A DNA stretch of 64,000 nucleotides, from the NCBI RefSeq assembly GCF_025465275.1, contig NZ_JAODNK010000202.1, positions 1 to 64,000 of the forward strand, in the 5' to 3' direction. A program made the translations under genes and the position numbers. The number at the start of each line of letters is the position of its first letter. The first letter of the stretch is position 1. Of this stretch, positions 34,390 through 42,917 are shown piece by piece. The notes under the pieces are model-generated. The model had not been told where the DNA came from and ran no database searches. It was given only the letters and a program-made list of their open reading frames with translations. The DNA comes from Nocardia sp. (GTDB lineage Bacteria; Actinomycetota; Actinomycetes; Mycobacteriales; Mycobacteriaceae).

Positions 34390-34820
34390 GCGCATCCGTC
34401 GAAGCGGTGAAGATGGCTACGGTGGCCGCATTGGCGGCCGACGAGAAGCTGGCATCGGACGTAGTGATTCTGGACGTTTCGGAGCAGTTGGTGATCACCG
34501 ATTGCTTCGTCATCGCGTCCGCGCCGAATGAGCGCCAGGTCAACGCCATCGTCGACAATATCGAGGACCGCCTGCGGGATGCCGGGCACAAGCCGGTGCG
34601 CCGCGAGGGCACCCGTGAGGGCCGCTGGGCGCTGCTCGACTACACCGACATCGTCATTCACATCCAGCACAATGACGAGCGCGACTTCTACGGCCTCGAT
34701 CGCCTGTGGAAGGACTGCCCGCAGGTGCCCGTCGAAGGACTCGACGATCAGCGCGCGAAAACTCAGTCGACCGACACCGGCGATCTCGAGGCCGGAGACG
34801 ACGAGGCCGGGGAAGAGTAG
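34386..34820 (+). CDS. rsfS: Ribosomal silencing factor
   Basis: A 144-residue RsfS/RsfA (DUF143) protein. It binds ribosomal protein L14 and blocks subunit joining when nutrients are short. Characteristic elements are VVILDVSEQLVITDCFVIASAPNERQV and REGTREGRWALLDYTDIVIHI, with ERDFYGLDRLWKDCPQV. The C-terminal tail is acidic (LEAGDDEAGEE). The GTG overlaps the nadD stop by four bases, and the TAG overlaps the gpgP GTG by one, so all three are translationally coupled. Confidence 0.95.
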   Translation: MSASVEAVKMATVAALAADEKLASDVVILDVSEQLVITDCFVIASAPNERQVNAIVDNIEDRLRDAGHKPVRREGTREGRWALLDYTDIVIHIQHNDERDFYGLDRLWKDCPQVPVEGLDDQRAKTQSTDTGDLEAGDDEAGEE

Positions 34821-35479
34821 TGAGCAAGCTCGCCGGCGTCCGCCGGTTGATCCTGTTGCGCCACGGGCAGACCGAATGGAATGCCACCGATCGCATGCAG
34901 GGCCAGATCGACACCGAACTCAGTGAAGTCGGTCGGCGCCAGGCCAAGGATTGCGCACCCGAGATGGCATCCAGTGATGTCATCGCCATCATCGCCTCGG
35001 ATCTGCGGCGCGCTCACGACACCGCGCTCTGCGTCGGCGAACACGCGGGGCTGTCGGTTGTCACCGACACCCGGCTGCGCGAAACCGACCTCGGCCAGTG
35101 GGAGGGCCTGACCCACCACGAGGTCGACGCCATCTCTCCTGGCGCTCGCAAACAATGGCGGCTCGACGCCACCTTCACCCCACCCGGCGGCGAATCCAAG
35201 CTGCAGGTCGGCGCTCGCGCGCTGCCCCTGGTGCAGGAATTGCTCACCGAGCGCACCGACTGGCCCGGCCGTACCATCATCCTGGTTGCGCACGGCGGGT
35301 TGATCGCAGCGCTGACCGCGGCGCTGCTCGAACTCCCGCCGGTGAACTGGCCGGCCCTGGGCGGGCTTGCCAACACCAGCTGGGTGCAGCTCACCAGCCA
35401 CGGTCCGAGCATCGATCGGCCGGGCTGGCGCCTCGATGTGTGGAACGCACTGGCGAAGGTAGCTCCTGATGTCCTCTGA
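34820..35479 (+). CDS. gpgP: Glucosyl-3-phosphoglycerate phosphatase (histidine phosphatase family)
   Basis: A 219-residue histidine phosphatase. The phosphate-accepting motif is LILLRHGQTEWN near residue 10, with a second histidine in LVAHGGLIAAL near 158 and the ETDLGQWEG loop. In mycobacteria the gene in this position (Rv2419c) dephosphorylates glucosyl-3-phosphoglycerate, the second step towards methylglucose lipopolysaccharides. The start is the GTG at 34820, which shares its G with the rsfS stop (TAGTG). Its end overlaps octT by 11 bases. Confidence 0.92.
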   Translation: MSKLAGVRRLILLRHGQTEWNATDRMQGQIDTELSEVGRRQAKDCAPEMASSDVIAIIASDLRRAHDTALCVGEHAGLSVVTDTRLRETDLGQWEGLTHHEVDAISPGARKQWRLDATFTPPGGESKLQVGARALPLVQELLTERTDWPGRTIILVAHGGLIAALTAALLELPPVNWPALGGLANTSWVQLTSHGPSIDRPGWRLDVWNALAKVAPDVL

Positions 35480-36371
35480 CACTCCCGGCGAACGGCAAGT
35501 CTCCGACGAACTGCTCCGGCAGGCCTCCGAGGTGACGAAGGTCCGGGCGGTGCCGGACACCCTGTTCGGTGCACCGGCGGCTCCTGCCGAAAGCGCATCG
35601 ACGGCTCCTGCTGAAAGCGGCGAGCCGGTTGATGCGGAGCCGGCTCAGCGGCCGGTACTGCTGGTCATCGCCGACTCGCTCTCCTACTTCGGCCCCAAGG
35701 GCGGACTGGCCGCGGACCATCCCCGCATCTGGCCGAATCTTGTTGCGGCCGAACTCGGCTGGGACGTGGAGCTGGTCGCGCGCATCGGCTGGACCTGCCG
35801 GGACGCCTACTGGGCGCTGATCGGCGATCCGCGGGTCTGGGCGACCGTGCCGCGCGCCGGGGCCGTGGTGTTCGCGACGGCCGGAATGGATTCGCTGCCC
35901 TCGCCGCTGCCGACCGCGCTGCGCGAGCTGATCCGTTACGTCCGACCGTCTTCCGTGCGGCGGCAGGTGCGCAACGCTTACACCTGGGTGCAGCCCAAGC
36001 TGTCGCCGCTGGGTTGGCCGGTGGCGCTGCCACCGGCGGTCAGTGTCGATTACCTCGAGCAGTCGCGAAATGCGCTGGCGGGGTTGCGACCCGAGCTGCC
36101 GATGATCGCGGTGCTGCCGTCCGTGCATCAGTGTGATGCGTACGCGCGTCACCACAGTGGGCGCGATCCCATGGTGCGGGCCGTGCAGGCATGGGCCGAC
36201 GAGAAGTCGATCCCGCTGGTGGATCTCGGTGAAGCCGTGTACGACAACGTCTTCAACGGTGAATCGAATCCAGACGGCATCCACTGGGGCTGGGAGGGGC
36301 ACAGCGCCGTCGCCCGCGCCATGGTCAAGGTGCTGTCCGAAGTTTCGGCCCGCGAGGTCCGGACTGCATGA
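35469..36371 (+). CDS. octT: Diglucosylglycerate octanoyltransferase (SGNH-fold)
   Basis: A 300-residue SGNH/GDSL-fold protein corresponding by position and content to Rv2418c, the OctT that octanoylates diglucosylglycerate during methylglucose lipopolysaccharide synthesis. Block I is VLLVIADSLSYFGPKGG near residue 62, with the catalytic serine. Block V is SNPDGIHWGWEGHSAVA near residue 280, with Asp and His. The N-terminal ~55 residues are Ala/Glu/Pro-rich and less conserved. The ATG overlaps the end of gpgP. The neighbouring gpgP supports the pathway assignment. Confidence 0.88.
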   Translation: MSSDTPGERQVSDELLRQASEVTKVRAVPDTLFGAPAAPAESASTAPAESGEPVDAEPAQRPVLLVIADSLSYFGPKGGLAADHPRIWPNLVAAELGWDVELVARIGWTCRDAYWALIGDPRVWATVPRAGAVVFATAGMDSLPSPLPTALRELIRYVRPSSVRRQVRNAYTWVQPKLSPLGWPVALPPAVSVDYLEQSRNALAGLRPELPMIAVLPSVHQCDAYARHHSGRDPMVRAVQAWADEKSIPLVDLGEAVYDNVFNGESNPDGIHWGWEGHSAVARAMVKVLSEVSAREVRTA

Positions 36372-36403
36372 AAGGCGTTGTGCGCGAGGGGGTCTGCTAG
36401 CCG

Positions 36404-37246
36404 ATGGCAGTGGTGGTTGTCACCGACTCTTCGGCCAGTCTGCCCGCCGGCCTCGTCGCTGAACTGGGTGTGCTCGCGGTGCCGCTGCACGTGCTCGTCG
36501 ACGACCGGGAGATCCGGGAGGGTATCGACGATTGCGATATCGACTACGGATCCTCCACGGTCACCACCTCCGGTGCTTCGCCCGGTGATCTGAAGGCCGT
36601 GTATGAGCGGGCGTGGGAGCTGAGCGAAGGCGATGGTGTTGTCGCCGTGCATATTTCGCGGCAGCTCTCGGGTACGTGGGAGGCGGGCCGGCAGGCGATT
36701 CGCGATATGGATGCCGGGGATCGGGTTCGGCTGGTCGACTCGCTGAGCGCGGGTCTGGGCACCGGGCTGCCGGTGCTGGCCGCTGCGCGCCGCGCTCGCG
36801 GTGGTGCGGTTCTCGATGTTGTCTATGACGCCGCGGTGGCCGCTGCCGCTCGTGGGCGCGCCTTCATCGTGGTCAATCGGACCGAACAGCTTCGTCGCGG
36901 TGGTCGCCTGAGTACTGCTGCGGCTTTCTTCGGCACGGAACTGGTCACCAAGCCGATTCTGCAGATCGTCGAAGGCCGGCTGGAGCTGCGGGAGAAGGCG
37001 CGGACTCGTTCCAAGGCCTTTGCCAAACTCATTGCCGCAGTGGTGGATGCGGCCGGTGAGGACGGTGCCGCGGTCGCGGTTCAGCACCTCGGTGCCGAGG
37101 AGTCGGCCAACACCATCGCGGCGCAACTCCGCGATCTCATTCCTGGTATTCGCGAACTCATCGTCGCCGAATTCGGTCCGACTCTCGGAGTGCATCTCGG
37201 CATGGGTGCGGTGGGGGCGCTTGTCGTTCCCGGCGGCTGCGGCTGA
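36404..37246 (+). CDS. DegV-family fatty-acid-binding protein
   Basis: A 280-residue DegV (FakB-type) protein. It shows the N-terminal VVVTDSSASLPAGL and VPLHVLVDDREIREGIDD, the central VVAVHISRQLSGTWEAGRQA, the RLVDSLSAGLGTG segment and the C-terminal GPTLGVHLGMGAVGALVV. FakB proteins hold fatty acids for phosphorylation by FakA. No FakA gene is adjacent. It matches Rv2417c in position. The ATG at 36404 has a GAGGGGG-like site about 10 bases upstream. Confidence 0.92.
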   Translation: MAVVVVTDSSASLPAGLVAELGVLAVPLHVLVDDREIREGIDDCDIDYGSSTVTTSGASPGDLKAVYERAWELSEGDGVVAVHISRQLSGTWEAGRQAIRDMDAGDRVRLVDSLSAGLGTGLPVLAAARRARGGAVLDVVYDAAVAAAARGRAFIVVNRTEQLRRGGRLSTAAAFFGTELVTKPILQIVEGRLELREKARTRSKAFAKLIAAVVDAAGEDGAAVAVQHLGAEESANTIAAQLRDLIPGIRELIVAEFGPTLGVHLGMGAVGALVVPGGCG

Positions 37247-37324
37247 TCATCTGACATTGCAGGTCAGCGCGATCTGCTGTCGTGGAATGCCCGGGCGGAA
37301 TCTGGCTGTTCACAACCACTTTCG

Positions 37325-37333
37325 TTATCCACA
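37325..37333 (+). other. Isolated DnaA-box-like 9-mer
   Basis: TTATCCACA, the classic DnaA consensus, lies in the 150-bp gap between degV and comEA. It is isolated, with no cluster of boxes, so it is not an origin. It could be a chance match or a titration or regulatory site. Confidence 0.35.
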
Positions 37334-37396
37334 GGCTCGGCGAAAGCCCAGGTCGGCGTGGTGGGCTGAACCTGCTCCGGTCATAGCGTGGGCCTC

Positions 37397-38542
37397 ATGC
37401 CACGAACCGACGAACGTACCCAGGTCCGCCGCCGTCTCGGCGGCCTGTCCGAACCGTCCGGCGCCGCCCCGGAATTCAGCCCGGACTCGGCGCATCCGCC
37501 CCGCTGGGATGCGGAATCGCTCGATCCGCCGAGCCCGCAGCCAGCCTCGACGGGTTGTCGCGCGGACGGGTTCGAGCACGATGCCGCCGACAGTGAGCCG
37601 GAGCCGCCGGCTGGATCGTCCACTCCCGCTTGGCTGACCGAGCCGTGCGGCAGTGTGTCGCTGTGGCACGAGCGGCTGGTGCCGGAACGCTTCCGGGGGA
37701 CCAGATGGGATCCGGGCCCGCGCGGAGTGCTGATTCTGGCTGCCGTCGCGGCGCTCGTGGTCGTGTTGACCGCATTGATGTCATTTCAGGAAAGGCCGGT
37801 GACACAGGCGGTTCCGCCGATTGCGGTGGCCGGGGAGAGCGCGGGCGCGGAGCCGGAGCCCACCTCAGGTGAAGCTGTGGCAAATCCGGTGCTGGGGGCC
37901 GCGCCGAAAAGCTCTGCGCCCAATAGCCCTGCGCCCAGCAGTGTCGCGCCGACCGGAAGGCCGAATTCACCGGGTGCGGCACCGATTCCGGAGGCGTCCG
38001 CCGGTACTAAAGGGCCTTCCAGCGCCTCGCCGACTGACAGCAACGGACATTCGGCATCGTCCGGCGAGCTCATTGTCAGCGTCGTGGGTCTGGTCGAACA
38101 CGGTGGTCTGCGCCGCTTCCCCTCCGGAGCCCGCATCGCCGACGCTATTCGAGCCGCCGCGCCCCGGCCCGAAGCCGACCTGTCCGGCCTCAATCTCGCT
38201 CAACAGCTCTGTGACGGTGACCAACTCATCATCGGCCGAAACGGTCCGCGTCCAAGTCCGCAACAGGTAGGCAGCACGGTAGTCAACTCCGTCGGAACCT
38301 CACCCGCCACTGACGCAGCCCCCGGATCACCCCGCCCATCCGGTCCCGCACCGAAGGTAAACCTCAACACCGCCACCGAAAACCAGCTCGACACCCTCCC
38401 CGGCGTAGGCCCCATCACCGCCCGAGCCATCCTCACCTGGCGCACCACCCACGGCCGCTTCACCTCCATCGACCAACTCGCCGAAATAGAAGGCATAGGC
38501 CCCTCCCGCCTCGCCCGCCTCCGCGCCGTGGTGACCATATGA
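37397..38542 (+). CDS. comEA: ComEA-family DNA-binding competence protein
   Basis: A 381-residue ComEA-type protein. The cytoplasmic N-terminus (~110 residues) precedes one transmembrane helix (GVLILAAVAALVVVLTALM). A long Pro/Ser/Ala-rich linker follows, then an SLBB domain (IVSVVGLVEHGGLRRFPSGA), then a C-terminal helix-hairpin-helix pair (VNLNTATENQLDTLPGVGPI and IEGIGPSRLARLRAV). It binds incoming DNA outside the membrane and hands it to ComEC. The ATG at 37397 follows a TAGCGT box by seven bases, while a GTG nine bases upstream is also possible. It matches Rv2415c. Confidence 0.9.
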   Translation: MPRTDERTQVRRRLGGLSEPSGAAPEFSPDSAHPPRWDAESLDPPSPQPASTGCRADGFEHDAADSEPEPPAGSSTPAWLTEPCGSVSLWHERLVPERFRGTRWDPGPRGVLILAAVAALVVVLTALMSFQERPVTQAVPPIAVAGESAGAEPEPTSGEAVANPVLGAAPKSSAPNSPAPSSVAPTGRPNSPGAAPIPEASAGTKGPSSASPTDSNGHSASSGELIVSVVGLVEHGGLRRFPSGARIADAIRAAAPRPEADLSGLNLAQQLCDGDQLIIGRNGPRPSPQQVGSTVVNSVGTSPATDAAPGSPRPSGPAPKVNLNTATENQLDTLPGVGPITARAILTWRTTHGRFTSIDQLAEIEGIGPSRLARLRAVVTI

Positions 38543-38744
38543 CCGCCTGGCCTGCGCACACACGGAGACCGCGACCGCCGGCACGCCACCTTCGGCCCAG
38601 CCGCAGGCGATCGCACCTCTCGACCGGTCGTCGGCTGCCAGCTTGTCGATGGACTGTCGGTTCGCGGTCGCATCGTTCTCAACCGGGAGGTGGGCGGGCG
38701 GCATCGCCTTCTGCTCGGTGCTGCGCTGTAGTGGGGGTCTCACG

Positions 38745-40316
38745 GTGACGGTGGCTGGTGGGAGCGGCTCGGGGGAGGACCGGGGGCCGGTGGAGGTGCC
38801 GGAGGAGTTGGATGCGCGGTTGGTTCCTTCGACGGTGTGTTGTTGGGGCGCAACGATTGTTGCTGTGGTCGTGGGGTGGCGGGCCGGGGTGGTGTTGGCC
38901 GTGGGATGTGGGGTGGTGGCGGTTGGGTTGTGGGGGTTGGTGGTTCGGCGGGCTGCGGGTGGGCGGAGTGCGCGGGGGGTGTGGGTGGTGCTGGCTGCGG
39001 TTGTTGTCGGGGCGGGGTTCGCGGCGGCGGGGGCTTGGCAGGAGTACGTGGTGGCGGGGCACCCGTTGCACGAGGTGGCGAATGGGCGACGGGTGTGGGT
39101 GCGGGCGGTGGCTTCGGATGACCCGAAGGCGCTGGCGGAGAAGCGGTTCGGCGGGAAGAAGGTGATGGTGCGGGCCGAGTTGGTGGAGTTTCGGGATGGT
39201 GGGGAAGTGGTTCGGGGTGGGGGAGCGGTGGTGGTGATGGCTCCGGAGGCGGGGTGGCGGGGATTGTTGCCGGGGCAGGAGGTGGAATTTCGGGCCCGGG
39301 TGAGTCGGGCGTGGCGGTCGGATCTGACGGTGGCGGTGCTGCGGGCGGATGGGCCGCCGGCGGCGGTGGGGGAGTCGCCGTGGTGGCAGCGGGTGGCGGG
39401 GCGGGTGCGCGGTCACTTCGCCGATGCCGCACAGCGGGGTCTGCCGGACGATGCGGCGGGACTGCTGCCGGGGTTGGTCATCGGCGACACCTCGCGGCTG
39501 ACCGAACGGGTGCAGGAGAACTTCGAGGAAACCGATCTGGCGCATCTGACGGCGGTCAGCGGGGCGAACATCACGATTCTGCTTGGGGCCGTGCTGGTTT
39601 CGATGCGAGCGCTGACCGTCGATCCGCGCATGGGTGCGGTGATCGCGGGGCTCGCGCTGGTGATGTTCGTGATTCTGGCGCGCCCTTCGCCGAGCGTGCT
39701 GCGGGCGGCGGTTATGGGTGCGGTGGCGCTGCTCGCCCTGTGCACGGGGCGCCGGAAGCAGGCGCTGCCCGCGCTGTGCACGGCGATCATCGGATTGATC
39801 GCATGGTCGCCGGCGCTGGCGGTGGATGCCGGGTTCACGCTGTCGGTGCTGGCCACCGCCGGGCTCATCGTGCTGGCGCCCGGATGGTCGGATTGGCTTC
39901 GGGCACATGGATGGTGGCGAATTCCAGCCGATGGTCTCGCCGTCGCGGCGGCGGCGTTCGTGGTCACCACACCGGTCGTCATCGCCATGACCGGGCACCT
40001 CAGCCTGGTCGCCATTGTGGTGAATGTATTGGTGGAACCGGTCATTGCGCCGATCACCGTTCTCGGAGCGCTGGGCGCCGTACTGGCCTGCCTCTGGTCG
40101 CCACCGGCGGTATTCGTACTGCACTGCACCTCGCCGCCACTGTGGTGGCTGCTCACCGTCGCCGATCGGGCGGCCGCGCTCGGCGCCTCGGTCGCGCTGC
40201 CCACCGGAATCCGCTCCGGCCTGATCGCCGCGGTGCTGTGCGGCTTGCTGATCACGGCGCTACGCCCACGCCCGCGCGGCGAGGCGATCGAGTCCGATCC
40301 GGCGGGCCGGACGTGA
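38745..40316 (+). CDS. comEC: ComEC/Rec2-family DNA-uptake channel
   Basis: A 523-residue polytopic membrane protein that conducts single-stranded DNA across the membrane. It has an N-terminal hydrophobic region, an OB-like DUF4131 segment (VWVRAVASDDPKALAEKRFG, then GQEVEFRARVSRAW) and the competence domain with PDDAAGLLPGLVIGDTSRL and TDLAHLTAVSGANITILLG. The C-terminal metallo-beta-lactamase domain of some ComEC proteins is absent, as in mycobacteria. The GTG at 38745 is chosen because the upstream 200 bp lack coding character. An ATG at 38643 is in frame. The first ~600 bp are strikingly G-rich on this strand. Confidence 0.88.
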   Translation: MTVAGGSGSGEDRGPVEVPEELDARLVPSTVCCWGATIVAVVVGWRAGVVLAVGCGVVAVGLWGLVVRRAAGGRSARGVWVVLAAVVVGAGFAAAGAWQEYVVAGHPLHEVANGRRVWVRAVASDDPKALAEKRFGGKKVMVRAELVEFRDGGEVVRGGGAVVVMAPEAGWRGLLPGQEVEFRARVSRAWRSDLTVAVLRADGPPAAVGESPWWQRVAGRVRGHFADAAQRGLPDDAAGLLPGLVIGDTSRLTERVQENFEETDLAHLTAVSGANITILLGAVLVSMRALTVDPRMGAVIAGLALVMFVILARPSPSVLRAAVMGAVALLALCTGRRKQALPALCTAIIGLIAWSPALAVDAGFTLSVLATAGLIVLAPGWSDWLRAHGWWRIPADGLAVAAAAFVVTTPVVIAMTGHLSLVAIVVNVLVEPVIAPITVLGALGAVLACLWSPPAVFVLHCTSPPLWWLLTVADRAAALGASVALPTGIRSGLIAAVLCGLLITALRPRPRGEAIESDPAGRT

Positions 40317-40371
40317 TCGGGCGGTGACTCGGAGCGCAGTGGCGGGTGCCGGGGTTGTCGGGGCGGGCTCG

Positions 40372-40377
40372 TAGGAT
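40372..40377 (+). promoter_or_regulatory. Candidate -10 box of a leaderless holA promoter
   Basis: TAGGAT followed by six bases and the GTG of holA at 40384. Confidence 0.5.
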
Positions 40378-40383
40378 CGGTGC

Positions 40384-41355
40384 GTGAGCCAACGACCCGC
40401 ACCACTGCATCTTGTGCTCGGCGATGAGGAACTGCTGATCGAGCGGGCGGTGTCGACGATTGCCGCGCAGGCGCGGGCCGCCTCCGACAATCCGGATTCG
40501 ATGCCGGTAGACCGGCTGCGGGCCGGCGATGCCAGCACTCCGGAACTTGCTGAGCTGCTGAGCCCGTCGCTGTTCGCCGAGGAGCGGGTGATCGTGCTGG
40601 AGTCGGCCGCCGAGGCCGGTAAGGACGCGGTGGCGGTAATCCTGGACGCCGCCTCCTCGCCCCCGGAAGGTGCGGTGCTGGTGGTGGTGCACACCGGCGG
40701 CGGGCGCGCCAAGGCCATGGTTCCCGCGCTGCAGAAGCTGGGCGCGGTGGTGCATCAGGCCGCCAAGATGACCAAGGCGAGCGAGCGAGTCGAGTTCGTG
40801 CGCAATGAATTCCGCGCGGCGAACGTGCGGGTCTCACCCGACGTCGTGCAGGCGATCATCGAGTCGGTCGGCTCCGAACTGCGCGAATTGGCCGCCGCCA
40901 CTTCCCAGTTGGCGGCCGACACCGGCGGCAAGATCGATGTCGCCGCCGTGCACCGCTACTACTCCGGCAAAGCCGAGGTCACCGGCTTCGACGTGGCCGA
41001 CCTCGCCGTCTCCGGCGACCGACCCGCCGCCATGGAGGCCCTGCGCTGGGCCACCGACCGCGGCGTCCCCGCGGTCCTGCTGGCAGACGCCCTCGCCGAC
41101 TCGGTGCACACCATCGCCCGCGTCGGCTCCGCCGGCCGCGGTGACCCGTTCAAACTCGCCGGCGATCTCGGCATGCCGCCCTGGAAGGTCAAGAAGGCGC
41201 AGGCTCAAGCCCGCGGCTGGACCGGCGTCACCATCGGCGCGGCCCTGCAGATCGTCGCGGGCCTGAACGCCGACGTCAAGGGTGGCGCAGCCGATACCAA
41301 CTACGCCCTCGAACACGCCCTCGCCCGCATCCTCGACCTCCGAGAATCGGCTTAG
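40384..41355 (+). CDS. holA: DNA polymerase III delta subunit
   Basis: A 323-residue clamp-loader delta subunit. It has the N-terminal LHLVLGDEELLIERAVSTI, the central LLSPSLFAEERVIVLESA, and the C-terminal DPFKLAGDLGMPPWKVKKAQ with NYALEHALARILDL. It opens the beta clamp for loading during replication. The GTG start is supported by the TAGGAT-N6 leaderless pattern. It ends in a four-base convergent overlap with the LGFP-repeat gene. It matches Rv2413c in position. Confidence 0.95.
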   Translation: MSQRPAPLHLVLGDEELLIERAVSTIAAQARAASDNPDSMPVDRLRAGDASTPELAELLSPSLFAEERVIVLESAAEAGKDAVAVILDAASSPPEGAVLVVVHTGGGRAKAMVPALQKLGAVVHQAAKMTKASERVEFVRNEFRAANVRVSPDVVQAIIESVGSELRELAAATSQLAADTGGKIDVAAVHRYYSGKAEVTGFDVADLAVSGDRPAAMEALRWATDRGVPAVLLADALADSVHTIARVGSAGRGDPFKLAGDLGMPPWKVKKAQAQARGWTGVTIGAALQIVAGLNADVKGGAADTNYALEHALARILDLRESA

Positions 41356-42107
41356 CTGGTCGGCGACCAGGTGATTTTTCCTCCGGTGAAGTCCTGAGCC
41401 TTGCCGCCCTGGTAATCGTATTCGTCACCGGTCGGCAAGCCGTAGCGGCCGTTCTCGGCGCCGTTCCGGACCCACTCGTCACGAATGGCGCCCCAGATGA
41501 TGTGGGTGCCACCCTTTTGCGACGCGTAGATGGCGCCGCCTTCGAAGAGCATGTAGCGGGCATTGCCCTTGTTGGTCGTGGCCTCATCGGAGATGGGGAA
41601 ACCCAGCGGGCTGTTCTCCCAGCCGACGGCCGCGTACTTGTCGCGAACGACGCCGTTGATCAGGTGCGTGCCGGACCCGATCGACCAGTAGATGGAGCCG
41701 CCCTGGAAGTGCTGGAAGCGGCCGGGCTTACCGGTTGCGCCCTCATCGACGGTCGGATACTTCAGCACCCCGGACTCGGAGCCCAGGTCGCGCCACTTGT
41801 CGCGGATCGCGCCACCGACGGCATGCGCGTCGGTCGCGGGTGTCCAGTAGATCGAGATGCTGTTGGTGAAGTCCTGCTTCTTACCACCGACCGCGGCATC
41901 GGTCTCCGGACTCGTCGGATCGCCGAACATGCCCGGCCCCCCGGCCTGGTCGTACTCGACCTCGATCGCCCCGCCCACATCGAACGGCCCGATCGGCCGC
42001 GCGGCGGCCGTACCGCTCATACCGACAGCGGCAACCCCGAGCCCGGTCGTCAGCGCGACCGCGACTGCTCCGGCGGCCACAGCGCCACGGCTCCAGGACG
42101 ATTTCAT
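41352..42107 (-). CDS. Secreted LGFP-repeat cell-wall protein
   Basis: A 251-residue exported protein. A signal peptide (AVAAGAVAVALTTGLGVAAV, cleavage near AAARP) is followed by about four LGFP-type repeats: GGAIRDKWRDLGSESGVLKY, NGVVRDKYAAVGWENSPLGF and GAIRDEWVRNGAENGRYGLP are the clearest. Each repeat is followed by a strand such as RFQHFQGGSIYWS. LGFP repeats occur in cell-wall proteins of Corynebacteriales and may bind the arabinogalactan/mycolate layer. The ATG at 42107 was chosen for the signal peptide. The 355-bp region upstream holds one copy of a ~125-bp repeat also found before the IniB-like gene. Confidence 0.87.
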   Translation of the reverse strand: MKSSWSRGAVAAGAVAVALTTGLGVAAVGMSGTAAARPIGPFDVGGAIEVEYDQAGGPGMFGDPTSPETDAAVGGKKQDFTNSISIYWTPATDAHAVGGAIRDKWRDLGSESGVLKYPTVDEGATGKPGRFQHFQGGSIYWSIGSGTHLINGVVRDKYAAVGWENSPLGFPISDEATTNKGNARYMLFEGGAIYASQKGGTHIIWGAIRDEWVRNGAENGRYGLPTGDEYDYQGGKAQDFTGGKITWSPTS

Positions 42108-42224
42108 GCGACGTACCGATGACAAGAGAACTCCCAACGCAGGTGGTATCGAATGCCCCCGACAGTCGCAGCCATCCTCCCGGGAACCGTCCCCCTCGGC
42201 AAGTTCTCATCCAGAAATGTGCGC

Positions 42225-42349
42225 AACAACTGATTTCGTACGGTCGGAGTAACTCACCGGGTACGTCCAAAATCGTCTCGGCACCCAACCGCCGGCACGC
42301 GTGCACAACGTCCGACGGCACCCGGGCTGTGCGCTAAAGGTTCGGAGAG
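42225..42349 (-). repeat. ~125-bp dispersed intergenic repeat, copy A (upstream of the LGFP gene)
   Basis: Read on the minus strand, this segment aligns along its whole length with 49974-50099, with one single-base indel and roughly 75-80% identity by eye. Conserved blocks include CCGAACCTT, AGCGCACAGC, ACGCGTGCCGGCGGT, CGATTTTGGACGTACCCG and ACGAAATCAGT. It lies 118 bp upstream of the LGFP start in sense orientation. The 42108-42462 intergenic stretch otherwise holds only the rpsT terminator. Confidence 0.8.
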
Positions 42350-42363
42350 GCGGGCCGCGCTAT

Positions 42364-42398
42364 AACAAAAACCGCCGTGGTCATCAACGCCACGGCGG
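42364..42398 (-). terminator. Rho-independent terminator of rpsT
   Basis: A nine-pair stem, CCGCCGTGG/CCACGGCGG, with a nine-base loop (42372-42398) is followed on the minus strand by TTTTTGTT. It lies 65 bp after the rpsT stop. Confidence 0.88.
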
Positions 42399-42462
42399 CT
42401 GTTCGAAGCATATTTGCCCGATATGTATACCGGGGTTGTCAGCTGACCTTGGTGAAGCTGGA

Positions 42463-42726
42463 TCAGCCGAGCTTGTTGACGGCGAGCGACAGCGCCGACT
42501 TCTTGTTGGCGGCCTGGTTGGCGTGGATGACGCCCTTCGAGGCGGCCTTGTCCAGGCTCTTGCTCGCCGACTGCAGCAGCTCGATCGCCTTGTCCTTCTC
42601 GCCCGCAGCAGCGGCCTCGCGGAACTTGCGGATCGAGGTACGCAGCGCGGACTTGACCGACTGGTTGCGCTGACGCGCAACCTCGTTGGTACGGATCCGC
42701 TTCATCTGGGACTTGATGTTGGCCAC
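42463..42726 (-). CDS. rpsT: 30S ribosomal protein S20
   Basis: An 87-residue basic protein beginning ANIKSQMKRIRTNEVARQRN after the start, with the conserved VKSALRTSIRKF and GVIHANQAANKKSALSLAVN. It binds 16S rRNA early in 30S assembly. The GTG at 42726 has a GAGGAA site six bases upstream, and the protein would otherwise begin with a non-native extension. Its terminator is at 42364-42398. It is divergent from the ATP-grasp gene, as in M. tuberculosis (Rv2412). Confidence 0.97.
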   Translation of the reverse strand: MANIKSQMKRIRTNEVARQRNQSVKSALRTSIRKFREAAAAGEKDKAIELLQSASKSLDKAASKGVIHANQAANKKSALSLAVNKLG

Positions 42727-42917
42727 GCGTGTTTCCTCGTGTTCCTTCGTTTGGTGGTTTATGCGGGAAGCAAAGTCTCCGGGCGCACTACGCAGACGTA
42801 GCGCAGCACCGACGAACGAGGTTACCAGGCAACGACTCGGGCATGAAATCGGCCCCGTTCGCAATGGGGCTGATGCGAGAAATTTACCCCGGTCCAACTG
42901 CGTGTTGCTCCTGCGTG

